Assembly (NCBI RefSeq): GCF_013177455.1
Contig: NZ_CP053660.1
Location: 1,240,001 to 1,304,000, forward strand
DNA from: Nocardioides marmotae
GTDB lineage: Bacteria; Actinomycetota; Actinomycetes; Propionibacteriales; Nocardioidaceae
Direction of reading: 5' to 3'
DNA length: 64,000 nt
The position numbers were made by a program, and so were the translations under genes. The notes under the pieces were generated by a model. It worked only from the letters and a program-made list of their open reading frames with translations. It did not search any database and was not told where the DNA came from. Positions 50,467 through 61,528 of the stretch are shown here, one piece after another. Position 1 is the stretch's first letter. The number at the start of each line of letters is the position of its first letter.

Positions 50467-51588
50467 GTGTCGGCACCGCGCAGGGACAGCATCGCCTTCA
50501 CGGTCGTCGTGACCGTGCTCGTGGTGCTCTGCGCTGCTCTGATGCTGCTGGTCATCGCCCTCTCGGGCGCGCCGCGGACGCTGCTCGTCGCGACCGTGCT
50601 GGCCGCCCTGCCCGTCGGGCCGGTCGTGGCCTGCTACCTCTGGCTGGACCGCTACGAGCCGGAGCCCAAGCGGCTGCTGGCGGCCGGGCTGTTGTGGGGG
50701 GCGTTCGTCGCCACGGCGGCCGCGATCGTCGTCCAGGGCATGGGCGGGCTCGTGGTCGGGGCCACCGCGGAGACCGGCCTCGCCGTCGTCGCGCCGATCA
50801 CCGAGGAGGCCAGCAAGGGGCTGTTCCTGCTGCTCCTGCTCTGGTGGCGCCGGGCCGAGCTCGACGGGATCCTCGACGGCATCGTCTACGCCGGCATGGT
50901 GGGCGTGGGCTTCGCCTTCACCGAGAACATCCTCTACCTCGCGGCCGCCTACAACGGGACCGACGGCCTGGGCCCCGGCGGCACCGAGGCGCTGACGGCG
51001 ACGTTCGTCGTCCGCTGCCTCTTCAGCCCGTTCGCGCACCCCTTCTTCACGACCTTCATCGGCATCGGGGTGGGCATCGCGGTCGCGTCGCGCTCGGGGG
51101 CGGTGCGTGTCCTGGCGCCGCTGGCCGGGTACGTCCTCGCCGTGATCGCGCACGGGCTCTGGAACGGCTCGACGATCTACGGGATGGGCAGCTTCGTCCT
51201 CGTCTACGTCGTGCTGATGGCCCCCGCCCTCGTCGGGGTCGTGTGCCTGGCCGTGTGGGCGCGGCGCAGCGAGCGCCGGATGCTCACGGCCGCGCTCGCC
51301 GACGCCGCGCGACGCGGGTTGGTTCCGGCCACCGACATCGGCTGGGTGATCGACCTCGGCGCCCGCCGCCGTGCCCGAGCCCACGCCCGCGCCTTCGGCG
51401 GCCCCCAGGCCGAGCGCGCGATGCGTGACTACCAGCAGGCCGCTGTCGAGCTCGGCTTCCTCCACCACCGCTACCTGCGTGGTACGCCGCCGCCGGACTT
51501 CGCCGCGCGTGGCCAGGAGTACGTCGCGAGGATCGGCGCCGCGCGCCCGTCCATCGCCTTCCCCGGACAGGTGGTACCCACCCGATGA
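50467..51588 (+). CDS. PrsW-family intramembrane metalloprotease
   Basis: A 373-residue membrane protein with about eight helices. The glutamate-rich motifs of the PrsW/CAAX-like group are present: DRYEPEPKRLL, ITEEASKGLF, GFAFTENILYL, FAHPFFTTFIGIG and VIAHGLWNGS. In Bacillus, PrsW cleaves an anti-sigma factor. A hydrophilic C-terminal region of about 100 residues follows. A TAGGCT -10 (50454-50459) lies 7 bases before the GTG, suggesting a leaderless transcript. It is coupled (ATGA) to the next gene. Confidence 0.92.
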   Translation: MSAPRRDSIAFTVVVTVLVVLCAALMLLVIALSGAPRTLLVATVLAALPVGPVVACYLWLDRYEPEPKRLLAAGLLWGAFVATAAAIVVQGMGGLVVGATAETGLAVVAPITEEASKGLFLLLLLWWRRAELDGILDGIVYAGMVGVGFAFTENILYLAAAYNGTDGLGPGGTEALTATFVVRCLFSPFAHPFFTTFIGIGVGIAVASRSGAVRVLAPLAGYVLAVIAHGLWNGSTIYGMGSFVLVYVVLMAPALVGVVCLAVWARRSERRMLTAALADAARRGLVPATDIGWVIDLGARRRARAHARAFGGPQAERAMRDYQQAAVELGFLHHRYLRGTPPPDFAARGQEYVARIGAARPSIAFPGQVVPTR

Positions 51589-53411
51589 CCCCGACCGAGC
51601 CCACCGGCGACAGCCGCATGCTGACCGCCCTGGTGCGGCTGCGCAGCGCCCTCCAGGCAGCCGCGCTGCCCCTCGACCTGCCCGGCGCGGAGGAGCAGCG
51701 TGCCGCCCGCCAGGAGATGGTCGACCAGCTCGAGGACTACGTGATCCCGCGCCTGATGACCATCGACGCACCGCTCCTCGCGGTCGTCGGCGGCTCGACC
51801 GGCGCCGGCAAGTCGACGCTGGTCAACTCGCTGGTCGGCACCCGCGTCACCACGCCGGGCGTGCTCCGCCCGACGACGCGCTCGCCCGTCCTCGTCCACC
51901 ACCCCGAGGACGCCGAGTGGTTCGGGCAGGACCGCCTCCTGCCCGACCTCGAGCGGGTCCGGCACTCCACGAACGACCCCGACGCGCTCCAGCTCGTCTC
52001 CTCGGAGACGGTCCCGCAGGGGCTGGCGATCCTCGACGCCCCGGACGTGGACTCGGTCGAGGAGCGCAACCGGCTGCTCGCCGCGCAGCTCCTGGCCGCC
52101 GCCGACCTGTGGCTGTTCGTGACCTCCGCGGCCCGCTACGCCGACCAGGTGCCGTGGGGCTTCCTCAAGCAGGCGGCCGAGCGCTCGACCGCGGTCGCGG
52201 TCGTCCTGGACCGCACGCCCGACGACGCGATCGAGACGGTCGCCTCGCACCTCGCCCGGATGCTGGCGAGCCGCGGGCTCAAGGACTCGCCCCTGTTCAC
52301 CGTCACCGAGGGCAAGGTCGACGAGGAGGGGCTGCTCCCGCCCCAGCACGTCGCCGACATCCGCGGCTGGCTGGAGTCGCTCGCCGCCGACGCCGACGCG
52401 CGCGCCGCGGTCGTCAAGCAGACCCTGGAGGGCGCGATCCGCACCCTCACCGGCCGCTCCTTCCGGGTCGCCACCGCCGCCGACGAGCAGGTAGAGGCGG
52501 CCCGCCGGCTCCGCGAGGACGCCGACCGGGCCTACGCCGAGGCCGCCGAGCGGATCCGGGAGGCGTGCGCCGACGGCACCCTGCTCCGCGGCGAGGTGCT
52601 CGCCCGCTGGCAGGAGTTCGTCGGCACCGGCGAGCTGCTGAAGTCCCTGGAGAACCGGGTCGGCTGGCTCCGCGAGCGCGTCGTGAACGCGGTCAAGGGC
52701 AAGCCCCAGCAGGCCGAGCAGGTCACTGTCGCGGTCGAGTCCGGGCTGCAGTCCCTCGTGATCGAGCACGCCGAGGCCGCCGCCGAGCGCGCCGAGGCGG
52801 CCTGGCAGCAGTACGCCGCCGGGCAGGCGCTCCTCGCCGGCGCCGACCGCGACCTGGGCCGCGCCTCGCGGGACCTGCGCCGCCAGGTCGAGCGTGCCGT
52901 GCGGGAGTGGCAGCAGGAGGTCCTCGAGATGGTCCGCACCGAGGGTGCGGACAAGCGGACCACCGCCCGGTTCCTCGCCTACGGGGTCAACGGGCTCTCG
53001 GTCGCGCTCATGGTCGTCGTCTTCGCGAGCACCGGCGGCGCGCTCGTCGTCGCGGAGGTCGGGATCGCCGGCGGCAGCGCCGTCCTCGGGCAGAAGCTGC
53101 TCGAGGCCGTCTTCGGCGACCAGGCGGTCCGCTCGCTCGCCGAGCGCGCCCGCCGCGCCCTCGACGTGCGGATCACTGCCATCCTCGACGGCGAGCGTGC
53201 CCGGTACACCGCCGTGCTCGACGGGCTCGGCCTCGCCGCCGACGCCCCCGAGCAGCTGCGCCAGGCCTCGCGGCGCGTCGACGACGTACGGTTCGCCGCC
53301 AGCCGCACCGCCTCCGACGCCGTTGGTGACAGTGACGGCGCTGGTGACGGCGCGGGCGCTGACGACGGCGCGGGCGACGGTGCGGGCGACGACTCCAGCA
53401 CCGAGTCCTGA
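51585..53411 (+). CDS. Dynamin-like GTPase, first of a tandem pair
   Basis: A 608-residue P-loop GTPase. G1 is VVGGSTGAGKSTLVNSLVG, the G2 threonines lie in TPGVLRPTTRSP, G3 is ILDAPDVDSV, and the G4 position reads VVLDRTPDD in place of NKxD. Long helical segments and two hydrophobic helices (GLSVALMVVVFASTGGALVVAEVGIAGG) follow, then an Asp/Gly/Ala repeat tail (GDGAGADDGAGDGAGDD). The size and layout fit bacterial dynamin-like membrane GTPases. It precedes a second GTPase by 57 bases. Confidence 0.85.
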   Translation: MTPTEPTGDSRMLTALVRLRSALQAAALPLDLPGAEEQRAARQEMVDQLEDYVIPRLMTIDAPLLAVVGGSTGAGKSTLVNSLVGTRVTTPGVLRPTTRSPVLVHHPEDAEWFGQDRLLPDLERVRHSTNDPDALQLVSSETVPQGLAILDAPDVDSVEERNRLLAAQLLAAADLWLFVTSAARYADQVPWGFLKQAAERSTAVAVVLDRTPDDAIETVASHLARMLASRGLKDSPLFTVTEGKVDEEGLLPPQHVADIRGWLESLAADADARAAVVKQTLEGAIRTLTGRSFRVATAADEQVEAARRLREDADRAYAEAAERIREACADGTLLRGEVLARWQEFVGTGELLKSLENRVGWLRERVVNAVKGKPQQAEQVTVAVESGLQSLVIEHAEAAAERAEAAWQQYAAGQALLAGADRDLGRASRDLRRQVERAVREWQQEVLEMVRTEGADKRTTARFLAYGVNGLSVALMVVVFASTGGALVVAEVGIAGGSAVLGQKLLEAVFGDQAVRSLAERARRALDVRITAILDGERARYTAVLDGLGLAADAPEQLRQASRRVDDVRFAASRTASDAVGDSDGAGDGAGADDGAGDGAGDDSSTES

Positions 53412-53468
53412 GCCCGGGGGCCCTAGGGTGTGTCAGAACCGATCGACCGATCTGCTTGTAGGGAGACC

Positions 53469-55118
53469 ATGACGTCCGTGCTCGAGGGTGCCAAGAAGCT
53501 GGTCACCCGGGGGACCGACATCGGCGCCCGGATCGAGGGCCTCGAGTCCGCGGTCCAGGCGGGTCGGGGTCGCCTCGACGACGAGCTGCTCGACGAGGCC
53601 CAGGCCGTCGCCGAGCGGGCCGCGGGACGGCTGCGTCTCTCCGCCGACCACACCGTGGTCGGCATCGCCGGCGCGACGGGCTCGGGCAAGTCGTCGACCT
53701 TCAACGCGCTGACCGGGCTGGAGCTGTCCGCGGTCGGGGTGCGCCGGCCGACCACCTCGTGGGCCAGCGCCTGCGTGTGGGGCAGCGACGGCGCCGCCGA
53801 GCTGCTGGAGTGGCTCGGCATCCCGCCGCGCCACCAGACCACCCGCGACTCCCTGCTCGACACGCGCCGCGAGGACGCGGCGATGGAGGGCGTGGTCCTG
53901 CTCGACCTGCCCGACCACGACTCGACCGAGGTCTCCCACCACCTCGAGGTGGACCGGCTGGTCCAGCTCGCCGACATGCTGGTGTGGGTCCTGGACCCGC
54001 AGAAGTACGCCGATGCGGCGATCCACGACCGCTACCTCGCGCCGCTGAAGACCCACGCCGACGTGATGGTCGTGGTGCTCAACCACATCGACACGGTGCC
54101 CGAGGAGCGGCGCGACGCGATGGTCGCCGACGTACGCCGCCTGCTCGAGGCCGACGGCCTGCCCGACGTGCCGATCATCCCGGTCAGCGCGCGTCACGGC
54201 ATCGGCCTCGACGACCTGCGTGCGGAGATCGCCTCGCGGGTCAAGGCCAAGAAGATGACCCGCACCCGGCTGGAGGCGGACCTGCGCGGCGCGGCGCAGA
54301 AGGTGCAGGAGGCCAGCGGCACCGGCCGCACCCGCGCCCTCCCCGACGACCGCGTCGCCGCCCTCGAGTCCGCGGTCGCCGACGCCGCGGGCGTGCCGAC
54401 CGTCGTCGACGCCGTCGAGCGCTCGACCCGGCTGCGCGCCGGTCGCGCGACCGGCTGGCCGGTCGTCTCGTGGCTCTCGGGCCTCAAGCCCGACCCCCTC
54501 AAGCGGCTCCACCTCGACCTCGGCTCCGCCGGCAAGGAGCTCACCGGCCAGTCCCGCTCCTCGCTCCCGACCGCGACGCCCGTGCAGCGGGCCCGCGTCG
54601 ACACCGAGGTGCGCACCCTGGCCGACGACGTGTCGGAGGGCCTCGGCGACCCCTGGCAGGAGTCGGTACGCCGCGCCTCGACCGGTCGCCTCGAGGACCT
54701 GCACGACCGCCTCGACCTCGCCCTGTCCCAGACCGACCTCGGCGTCGACCGGATCCCGGCGTGGGCCGGGCTGGTGCGGGTGCTCCAGTGGCTGCTCGTC
54801 CTCGGCGCCGGCGTCGGCCTGGTGTGGACCGTGCTGCTCGTCCTCTCCGGGACCCTCGGCGACGACTCGACGCCGAAGCTCGCCGGCATCGCCCTCCCGC
54901 TGGTCCTGCTGGTCGGCGGGGTGCTCCTCGGTCTCCTGCTGGCGCTGGGGTGCCGCTTCCTGGTCGCGGCCACGGCCCGGCGCCGGGCCGCCGTCGCGGA
55001 CAAGCGGCTGCGCGGCGCCGTGCACGAGGTGGCCCAGGAGCTGGTCGTCCAGCCCGTCGAGGCCGAGCTGCAGGCCTACACCGTCGTCCGCAACGGGCTG
55101 GCCGCCGCGCTCTCCTGA
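53469..55118 (+). CDS. YfjP-like membrane GTPase, second of the pair
   Basis: A 549-residue GTPase. G1 is GIAGATGSGKSSTFNALTG, G2 in VRRPTTSWASA, G3 VVLLDLPDHDS, G4 VVLNHID, and G5 in IPVSARHGIG. Two transmembrane helices lie near 440-500 (VLQWLLVLGAGVGLVWTVLLVLSG and LVLLVGGVLLGLLLALGCRFLV). GGGAG lies 5 bases before the ATG. With its neighbour it resembles the paired GTPases of actinobacteria suspected to act on membranes; the function is not established. Confidence 0.87.
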   Translation: MTSVLEGAKKLVTRGTDIGARIEGLESAVQAGRGRLDDELLDEAQAVAERAAGRLRLSADHTVVGIAGATGSGKSSTFNALTGLELSAVGVRRPTTSWASACVWGSDGAAELLEWLGIPPRHQTTRDSLLDTRREDAAMEGVVLLDLPDHDSTEVSHHLEVDRLVQLADMLVWVLDPQKYADAAIHDRYLAPLKTHADVMVVVLNHIDTVPEERRDAMVADVRRLLEADGLPDVPIIPVSARHGIGLDDLRAEIASRVKAKKMTRTRLEADLRGAAQKVQEASGTGRTRALPDDRVAALESAVADAAGVPTVVDAVERSTRLRAGRATGWPVVSWLSGLKPDPLKRLHLDLGSAGKELTGQSRSSLPTATPVQRARVDTEVRTLADDVSEGLGDPWQESVRRASTGRLEDLHDRLDLALSQTDLGVDRIPAWAGLVRVLQWLLVLGAGVGLVWTVLLVLSGTLGDDSTPKLAGIALPLVLLVGGVLLGLLLALGCRFLVAATARRRAAVADKRLRGAVHEVAQELVVQPVEAELQAYTVVRNGLAAALS

Positions 55119-55292
55119 CCGCGGCGTCGCCGGCGGCAGGTCCGGGAACCCTCCACACGTCGTCCCCGGACACCGCTGTCCCCAGCGATCCTCGCGTGCG
55201 CCCGCCGTGGTCGGTGCGCGCGCGGAGCCTCGTCCCAGGACCGAGGTCGGCCGATCCGCGGCCCGGCCCGGTGCGAGACGAGGAGAGACATC

Positions 55293-55775
55293 GTGAGCAA
55301 CGAGACGATCGTGACGCTGCAGGGCTGGGTGGGCGGTGACGTGACCCTCCGGCAGGCCGGTGACGCGCAGGTGGCCAGCTTCCGGGTGGGTGCGACGCCG
55401 CGCCGCTTCTCCCGCAGGACGGGGGAGTGGGTCGACGGCGAGACCCAGTGGTACACCGTCAACGCCTGGCGGGCGCTGGGGGACAACGTGGCCGCGTCCG
55501 TGCGGCGCGGCGACCCCGTGGTGGTCCACGGACGCCTCAACGTCAGCACCTGGGTGAGCTCCGCGGGGGCCGAGGTGACCTCCTTCGAGGTCGAGGCCAC
55601 CTTCGTCGGGCACGACCTCGGCCGGGGGACCAGCGCGTTCACCAAGACGCCCCGGCCGGCGCAGGGCCCCTCCGAGCAGACGCCGGGGCAGGGGGACGGT
55701 CGAGCGACCGGGGAGGCCACCGGAGAGGCGACCGAGCAGGCGGGGGCGGGCGCCGCCGCGACCGTGGCGGCCTGA
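55293..55775 (+). CDS. ssb: Single-stranded DNA-binding protein, SsbB-like
   Basis: A 160-residue OB-fold protein: ETIVTLQGWVGGDVTLRQAGDAQVASFRVGATPRRFSRRTGEWVDGETQWYTVNAWR, with the family aromatic residues, then GDPVVVHGRLNVSTW. The C-terminus is Gly/Ala/Glu-rich and lacks the acidic DDDIPF tip of replicative SSB, so this is probably the secondary SSB that serves recombination or transformation. GAGGAGAG lies just before the GTG. Confidence 0.9.
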   Translation: MSNETIVTLQGWVGGDVTLRQAGDAQVASFRVGATPRRFSRRTGEWVDGETQWYTVNAWRALGDNVAASVRRGDPVVVHGRLNVSTWVSSAGAEVTSFEVEATFVGHDLGRGTSAFTKTPRPAQGPSEQTPGQGDGRATGEATGEATEQAGAGAAATVAA

Positions 55776-55881
55776 GCGGCGGGCCGTCCGACGCCGCGGG
55801 GCGGCCGGCCGGGGCCGCCCCGCTCACCCCCGTTCACCCCGGACGGGTGTTCGCGGCCGATCCCAACTAGGCTCGGGGATT

Positions 55882-57564
<1,683 letters not shown>

Positions 57565-57714
57565 CCCGCGGACGGACCCTCCCGGACCGACCCGCCCGGA
57601 CGGCCCCGGCGGGGCAGGTTGAGGCAGGCCACACCCGGCGCTCATAACCCGTGCGCGCCGTGGTCGTTGGCCCTCTCGACAGGCCCCGCGCGGGGCCGTT
57701 TGGGGGGAGAGACC

Positions 57715-58521
57715 ATGAGGATCCGCAGTTCAGCGGTCGTCACCGCGGTCGTGGCCGTGCTGGGAGTCGCGGCCGCGCTCGTCGTCGCACCGATGCTCAG
57801 CACCGGTGCCAACGGCGGGGAGCGGGGCGAGGGCCCGACGACCATCCGCAGCACCTTGGCCGGCCAGTCGGTCCGGCTCTCGCTGCCGGGCCCGGAGCCC
57901 AAGGGCGTCGTCGTCTGGTTCCACGGGCAGGGCGGCAACGTCAACGACCGGGTCGACGGCCCCTGGCTCGACGCGCTGCGCCGCGACGGCTGGGCGGTGG
58001 CCTCCTCGGAGTTCCACTCCCAGTCGTGGGGCAACGCCGCGTCCACCAAGGACACGCGCCTGCTCCAGGAGTGGGCCGAGAAGCAGGCCGGCGCCGAGGT
58101 CCGGCTGTGGGTCTCGGGCTCGATGGGCGCCTCGATCGCGCTCAACGCGCTGACCCACGGGGTCCAGGCGCCGCCGTGCTGGTACGGCGTCAAGCCGGCG
58201 CTCGACCTGACCCGGATGGACCAGGTGCCCGGCGGCCCGGGGTACATCCGCCGCGCGTACGGCGGTGGCCCCGTCCCCGCCGACCGCAACCCGATCGACA
58301 ACGTCGACCGGCTGCCCACCGAGACCCGGTACCGCGTGGTGTCCTCGAAGCAGGACGAGTGGGTGGCCTACGACGAGAACACCCAGCCGCTGGTCGAGCA
58401 GCTCCGCTCGCGGGGTGCCGACATCACGCTGCTCGACGTCAAGGGCGGCCACGCGGACCCCTCGCACTGGAACGCGCGCGACCTGGTCGCCTACGCGGAT
58501 TCCTGCGCGGGCAAGGCCTGA
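57715..58521 (+). CDS. Secreted alpha/beta hydrolase
   Basis: A 268-residue exported hydrolase. A signal peptide or anchor (VVTAVVAVLGVAAALVVAPML) is followed by VVWFHGQGGN (oxyanion region), nucleophile SGSMGAS and the catalytic histidine in KGGHADPSHW; the acid lies near SSKQDEWV. GGGGGGAGAG precedes the ATG. An inverted repeat GGCCCCGCGCGGGGCC lies about 25 bases upstream of the start. The substrate is unknown. Confidence 0.85.
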   Translation: MRIRSSAVVTAVVAVLGVAAALVVAPMLSTGANGGERGEGPTTIRSTLAGQSVRLSLPGPEPKGVVVWFHGQGGNVNDRVDGPWLDALRRDGWAVASSEFHSQSWGNAASTKDTRLLQEWAEKQAGAEVRLWVSGSMGASIALNALTHGVQAPPCWYGVKPALDLTRMDQVPGGPGYIRRAYGGGPVPADRNPIDNVDRLPTETRYRVVSSKQDEWVAYDENTQPLVEQLRSRGADITLLDVKGGHADPSHWNARDLVAYADSCAGKA

Positions 58522-58560
58522 CCCGGCCCCTGACCCCGTCCGTGGCGGCGCCGGGGGCGG

Positions 58561-59052
58561 CTACCGCTGGCGGATCTCCATCTCCGGGTGGGCCGTCACC
58601 AGGTGGTCGCTCACGGCGCCCATGACCCGACCGAGCGCGGCGAAGTCCTCCTCGGTGACCAGGTCGACGAGGTTGTCGCGCACGCTCTGGACGTGCACCG
58701 GCGCCGCCCGGCGGAGCAGGTCCATGCCGTGCTCGGTGAGCGCGGCCACGATCCCGCGGCCGTCCTCGGGAGAGCTGGTCCGCTGGACCAGCCCGGCCTT
58801 CTCCATCCGGCCGACGGTGTGGGTGACCCGGCTGCGGCTGTGGGCGAGGGCGTCGGCGAGCTGCGCCATCCGCATCTGGCCGTCGCGCTCGGAGAGGCGC
58901 ACGAGGATCTCGTACTCCACCAGCGAGATGTCGAAGGACCGGCGCAGGTCGTCGTCGAGGCGGTCGAAGAGAAGCGTGGTGCCCATGACCAACGAGCGCC
59001 ACGACCATTGCTGTCCGGCGTCGAGCCACCGGGTCTCACCTACCTGTGCCAC
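58561..59052 (-). CDS. MarR-family transcriptional regulator
   Basis: A 163-residue winged-helix regulator: LFDRLDDDLRRSFDISLVEYEILVRLSE, recognition helix MAQLADALAHSRSRVTHTVGRMEKAGLVQRTSSPEDGRGIVAALTEHG with the D-x-R wing. MarR proteins usually repress a nearby or divergent gene and release DNA on binding a small ligand. It diverges from the HTH_42-family gene 48 bases away, the likely target. Confidence 0.92.
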   Translation of the reverse strand: MAQVGETRWLDAGQQWSWRSLVMGTTLLFDRLDDDLRRSFDISLVEYEILVRLSERDGQMRMAQLADALAHSRSRVTHTVGRMEKAGLVQRTSSPEDGRGIVAALTEHGMDLLRRAAPVHVQSVRDNLVDLVTEEDFAALGRVMGAVSDHLVTAHPEMEIRQR

Positions 59053-59100
59053 GCGGCCACTCTAGGGCCCGCTGTCGGCGACCTGGCGCACCATGGCTGC

Positions 59101-60225
59101 ATGGCCACTCCCACGACCTCCGTCGGCGCCGACGCCGTGCTCCGGTTCCGCGTGCGCGCCCAGCAGCTGGACCGTCCCGAGGGCCGCGGCGGCCCGCACG
59201 ACGACGCGGCCGTGCTCGACCTGGGCGTGCAGGAGACGGGCCCCGACGGGGCGCGGTGGGCGCTGGCGCTGCGCGGAGCGGCGCCGACGTACGACGACAG
59301 GGTGCTGGCCTGGACGCTGCGCGGGGCCCCGCACCTCTACCGCCGGGGCGAGGTCGCGGAGGTCGCGGCCGCCACCGTGCCCTGGTCGGAGGCGGACGCC
59401 GCGAAGCGGATCTTCGACGCGAGCCGGCCGCTGCGGGCCGCGGGGATCCCCGTGCTCGACGCCCTGGACGAGGTCGGGCGGGTGATGCGCCAGGTGGTGA
59501 CCGGCCCGGCGGTCAAGGGCGAGGTCTCCCGCGCGCTGCACGAGCGGTTGCCGGCGGCCTACCAGCGAGAGTGCCGGCCGTGCGGCGCGGTGCACGTCTT
59601 CGAGCAGCCCTTCCGGCTGGCCGCGCTCCCAGCCGGCCTCGAGCTGGAGCCGGGCACCTCGCCGCCGGTCCTCCGGCCGGTGCCGGGCTGGGCCGGCCGG
59701 GCCGCGACGGTGCCGCCCCACCTCGACGTGGTGCGGGCGGTGCTGCGGCTGCTGGGGCCCGCGACCCCCCAGGAGGTGGCGGGGTACGTCGACGCGCCGG
59801 TGCGCGAGGTGCGGCAGCGGTGGCCGGAGGACGCCGTGGACGTGGCGGTCGACGGGCGGGCCCGCAGCATCCTGGCCGCCGACCTCGACACCCTGGTGGC
59901 CTGCTCGGACGCCGGGGCGGGTCCCGATCCCGGGCTGGTGCGGCTGCTCGGCCCCTTCGACCTGTTCCTGCAGGGCCGCGACCGGGAGGTGGTGGTGCCC
60001 GACGAGCGCGCCCGCAAGGACCTGTGGCGCACGCTGGGCCGTCCGGGCGGGCTGCTGGTCGGCCACCGCGTGGTCGGCACCTGGCGGCCCCGGAGCACCG
60101 GTGGGCGGCTGCGCCTGCAGGTGACGCGCTGGGACGGCGCCCCGCTGCCGGCGGGGGTGGAGCGGGAAGCAGAACGCCTGGCCACGTTCCGTGGCCAGGC
60201 GTTCGCGGGGTTCGTCGAGGGCTGA
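59101..60225 (+). CDS. Winged-helix DNA-binding protein of the HTH_42 (AlkZ/YcaQ-like) family
   Basis: A 374-residue protein of the PF06224 type: LRFRVRAQQLDRP at the N-terminus, WTLRGAPHLYRRGEVAEVAAA (the conserved RxxxH-hydrophobic block), and C-terminal LVRLLGPFDLFLQGRDREVVVPDE. Related AlkZ/YcaQ enzymes are DNA glycosylases that unhook crosslinks; activity here cannot be assumed. The divergent MarR regulator may control it. Confidence 0.82.
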   Translation: MATPTTSVGADAVLRFRVRAQQLDRPEGRGGPHDDAAVLDLGVQETGPDGARWALALRGAAPTYDDRVLAWTLRGAPHLYRRGEVAEVAAATVPWSEADAAKRIFDASRPLRAAGIPVLDALDEVGRVMRQVVTGPAVKGEVSRALHERLPAAYQRECRPCGAVHVFEQPFRLAALPAGLELEPGTSPPVLRPVPGWAGRAATVPPHLDVVRAVLRLLGPATPQEVAGYVDAPVREVRQRWPEDAVDVAVDGRARSILAADLDTLVACSDAGAGPDPGLVRLLGPFDLFLQGRDREVVVPDERARKDLWRTLGRPGGLLVGHRVVGTWRPRSTGGRLRLQVTRWDGAPLPAGVEREAERLATFRGQAFAGFVEG

Positions 60226-60245
60226 GCCCCGGCGGGAGGGGAGGG

Positions 60246-61460
60246 TCAGATCCGCTCGAGGATCATCGCCATGCCCTGGCCGCCACCGACGCACATGGTG
60301 ATCAGGCCGGTGGACTTGTCGTGCCAGTCCAGCGAGTTGAGCATGGTGTTCTGCAGGCGGGCGCCGGTCATGCCGAAGGGGTGACCGACGGCGATCGCGC
60401 CGCCGTTGACGTTGAGCCGGTCGATGTCGATGCCGAGGTCCTGGTAGGACGGCACGACCTGGGCGGCGAACGCCTCGTTGATCTCGACCAGGTCGATGTC
60501 GCCGATGCTCATGCCGGCGCTCTTGAGCGCGTTCTTGGTCGCCTCGACCGGGCCGAGGCCCATGATCTCGGGGGAGAGGCCCGAGACGCCGGTGGAGACG
60601 ATCCGCGCGAGCGGGGTGATGCCGAGCTCGGCGGCCTTGGTGTCGGACATGATGACGACCGCGGCGGCGCCGTCGTTGAGGGCGCAGCAGTTCGCGGCGG
60701 TGACCACGCCGTCGGGGCGGAAGACCGGCTTGAGGTCCTTGACCGCGTCGTACGTCACGCCCGCGCGCGGGCCGTCGTCGGTGGAGACCACGGTGCCGTC
60801 GGGGGTGGTGACCGGGGTGATCTCGCGGGCCCAGAAACCGTCGTTGATCGCCTTCTCGGCGAGGTTCTGGGAGCGGACGCCGAACTCGTCGAGCTCCTGG
60901 CGGGAGAGGCCGCGCATCTTGGCGACGTTCTCGGCGGTCTGGCCCATCGCGATGTAGACGTCGGGCAGGAAGCCGTCCTCGCGCGGGTCGTGCCAGTCCA
61001 CGCCGCCTTCGGCGGTCTGCTTGGTGCGGGCCTGGGCCTCGGCGAACTTCGGGTTGTGGGTGTCGGGCCAGTGGTCGGAGGTGCCCTTGGCGAACCGCGA
61101 GACGGTCTCGACGCCGGCGGAGATGAAGACATCGCCCTCGCCGGCCTTGATGGCGTGGAAGGCCATCCGGCTGGTCTGGACCGAGGAGGAGCAGTAGCGG
61201 GTGATGGTCGCGCCCGGGATCTGGTCGTAGCCCATCAGCACGTTCACGATCCGCGCCATGTTGTTGCCCGACTCGCCGCCGGGCAGGCCGCACCCGAGGT
61301 AGTGGTCGTCGATCGTGGTGGGGTCGAGCTCGGGGATCTTGTCCAGCGCCGCCTGGACGATGGTCGCGGTGAGGTCGTCGGGACGCAGGTCCTTCAGCGA
61401 ACCCTTGTTGGCGCGGCCGATGGGGGAACGCGTTGCGGAGACGATGACGGCTTCAGGCAT
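60246..61460 (-). CDS. Acetyl-CoA C-acetyltransferase (thiolase)
   Basis: A 404-residue thiolase. The nucleophilic cysteine is in ITRYCSSSVQT (about residue 90), the second active-site segment is NGGAIAVGHPFGMTGAR with histidine, and the acid/base cysteine is in ITMCVGGGQGMAM. NEAFAAQ is also present. It condenses or cleaves acyl-CoA in beta-oxidation or related degradation. It diverges from a thioesterase gene. Confidence 0.95.
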   Translation of the reverse strand: MPEAVIVSATRSPIGRANKGSLKDLRPDDLTATIVQAALDKIPELDPTTIDDHYLGCGLPGGESGNNMARIVNVLMGYDQIPGATITRYCSSSVQTSRMAFHAIKAGEGDVFISAGVETVSRFAKGTSDHWPDTHNPKFAEAQARTKQTAEGGVDWHDPREDGFLPDVYIAMGQTAENVAKMRGLSRQELDEFGVRSQNLAEKAINDGFWAREITPVTTPDGTVVSTDDGPRAGVTYDAVKDLKPVFRPDGVVTAANCCALNDGAAAVVIMSDTKAAELGITPLARIVSTGVSGLSPEIMGLGPVEATKNALKSAGMSIGDIDLVEINEAFAAQVVPSYQDLGIDIDRLNVNGGAIAVGHPFGMTGARLQNTMLNSLDWHDKSTGLITMCVGGGQGMAMILERI

Positions 61461-61528
61461 GCAAGTACTCCGATCTCGGGTGATGTGCCGGGTCAGCCTA
61501 GATCAGCGGTGGCTGCGAGGATCGGGAC

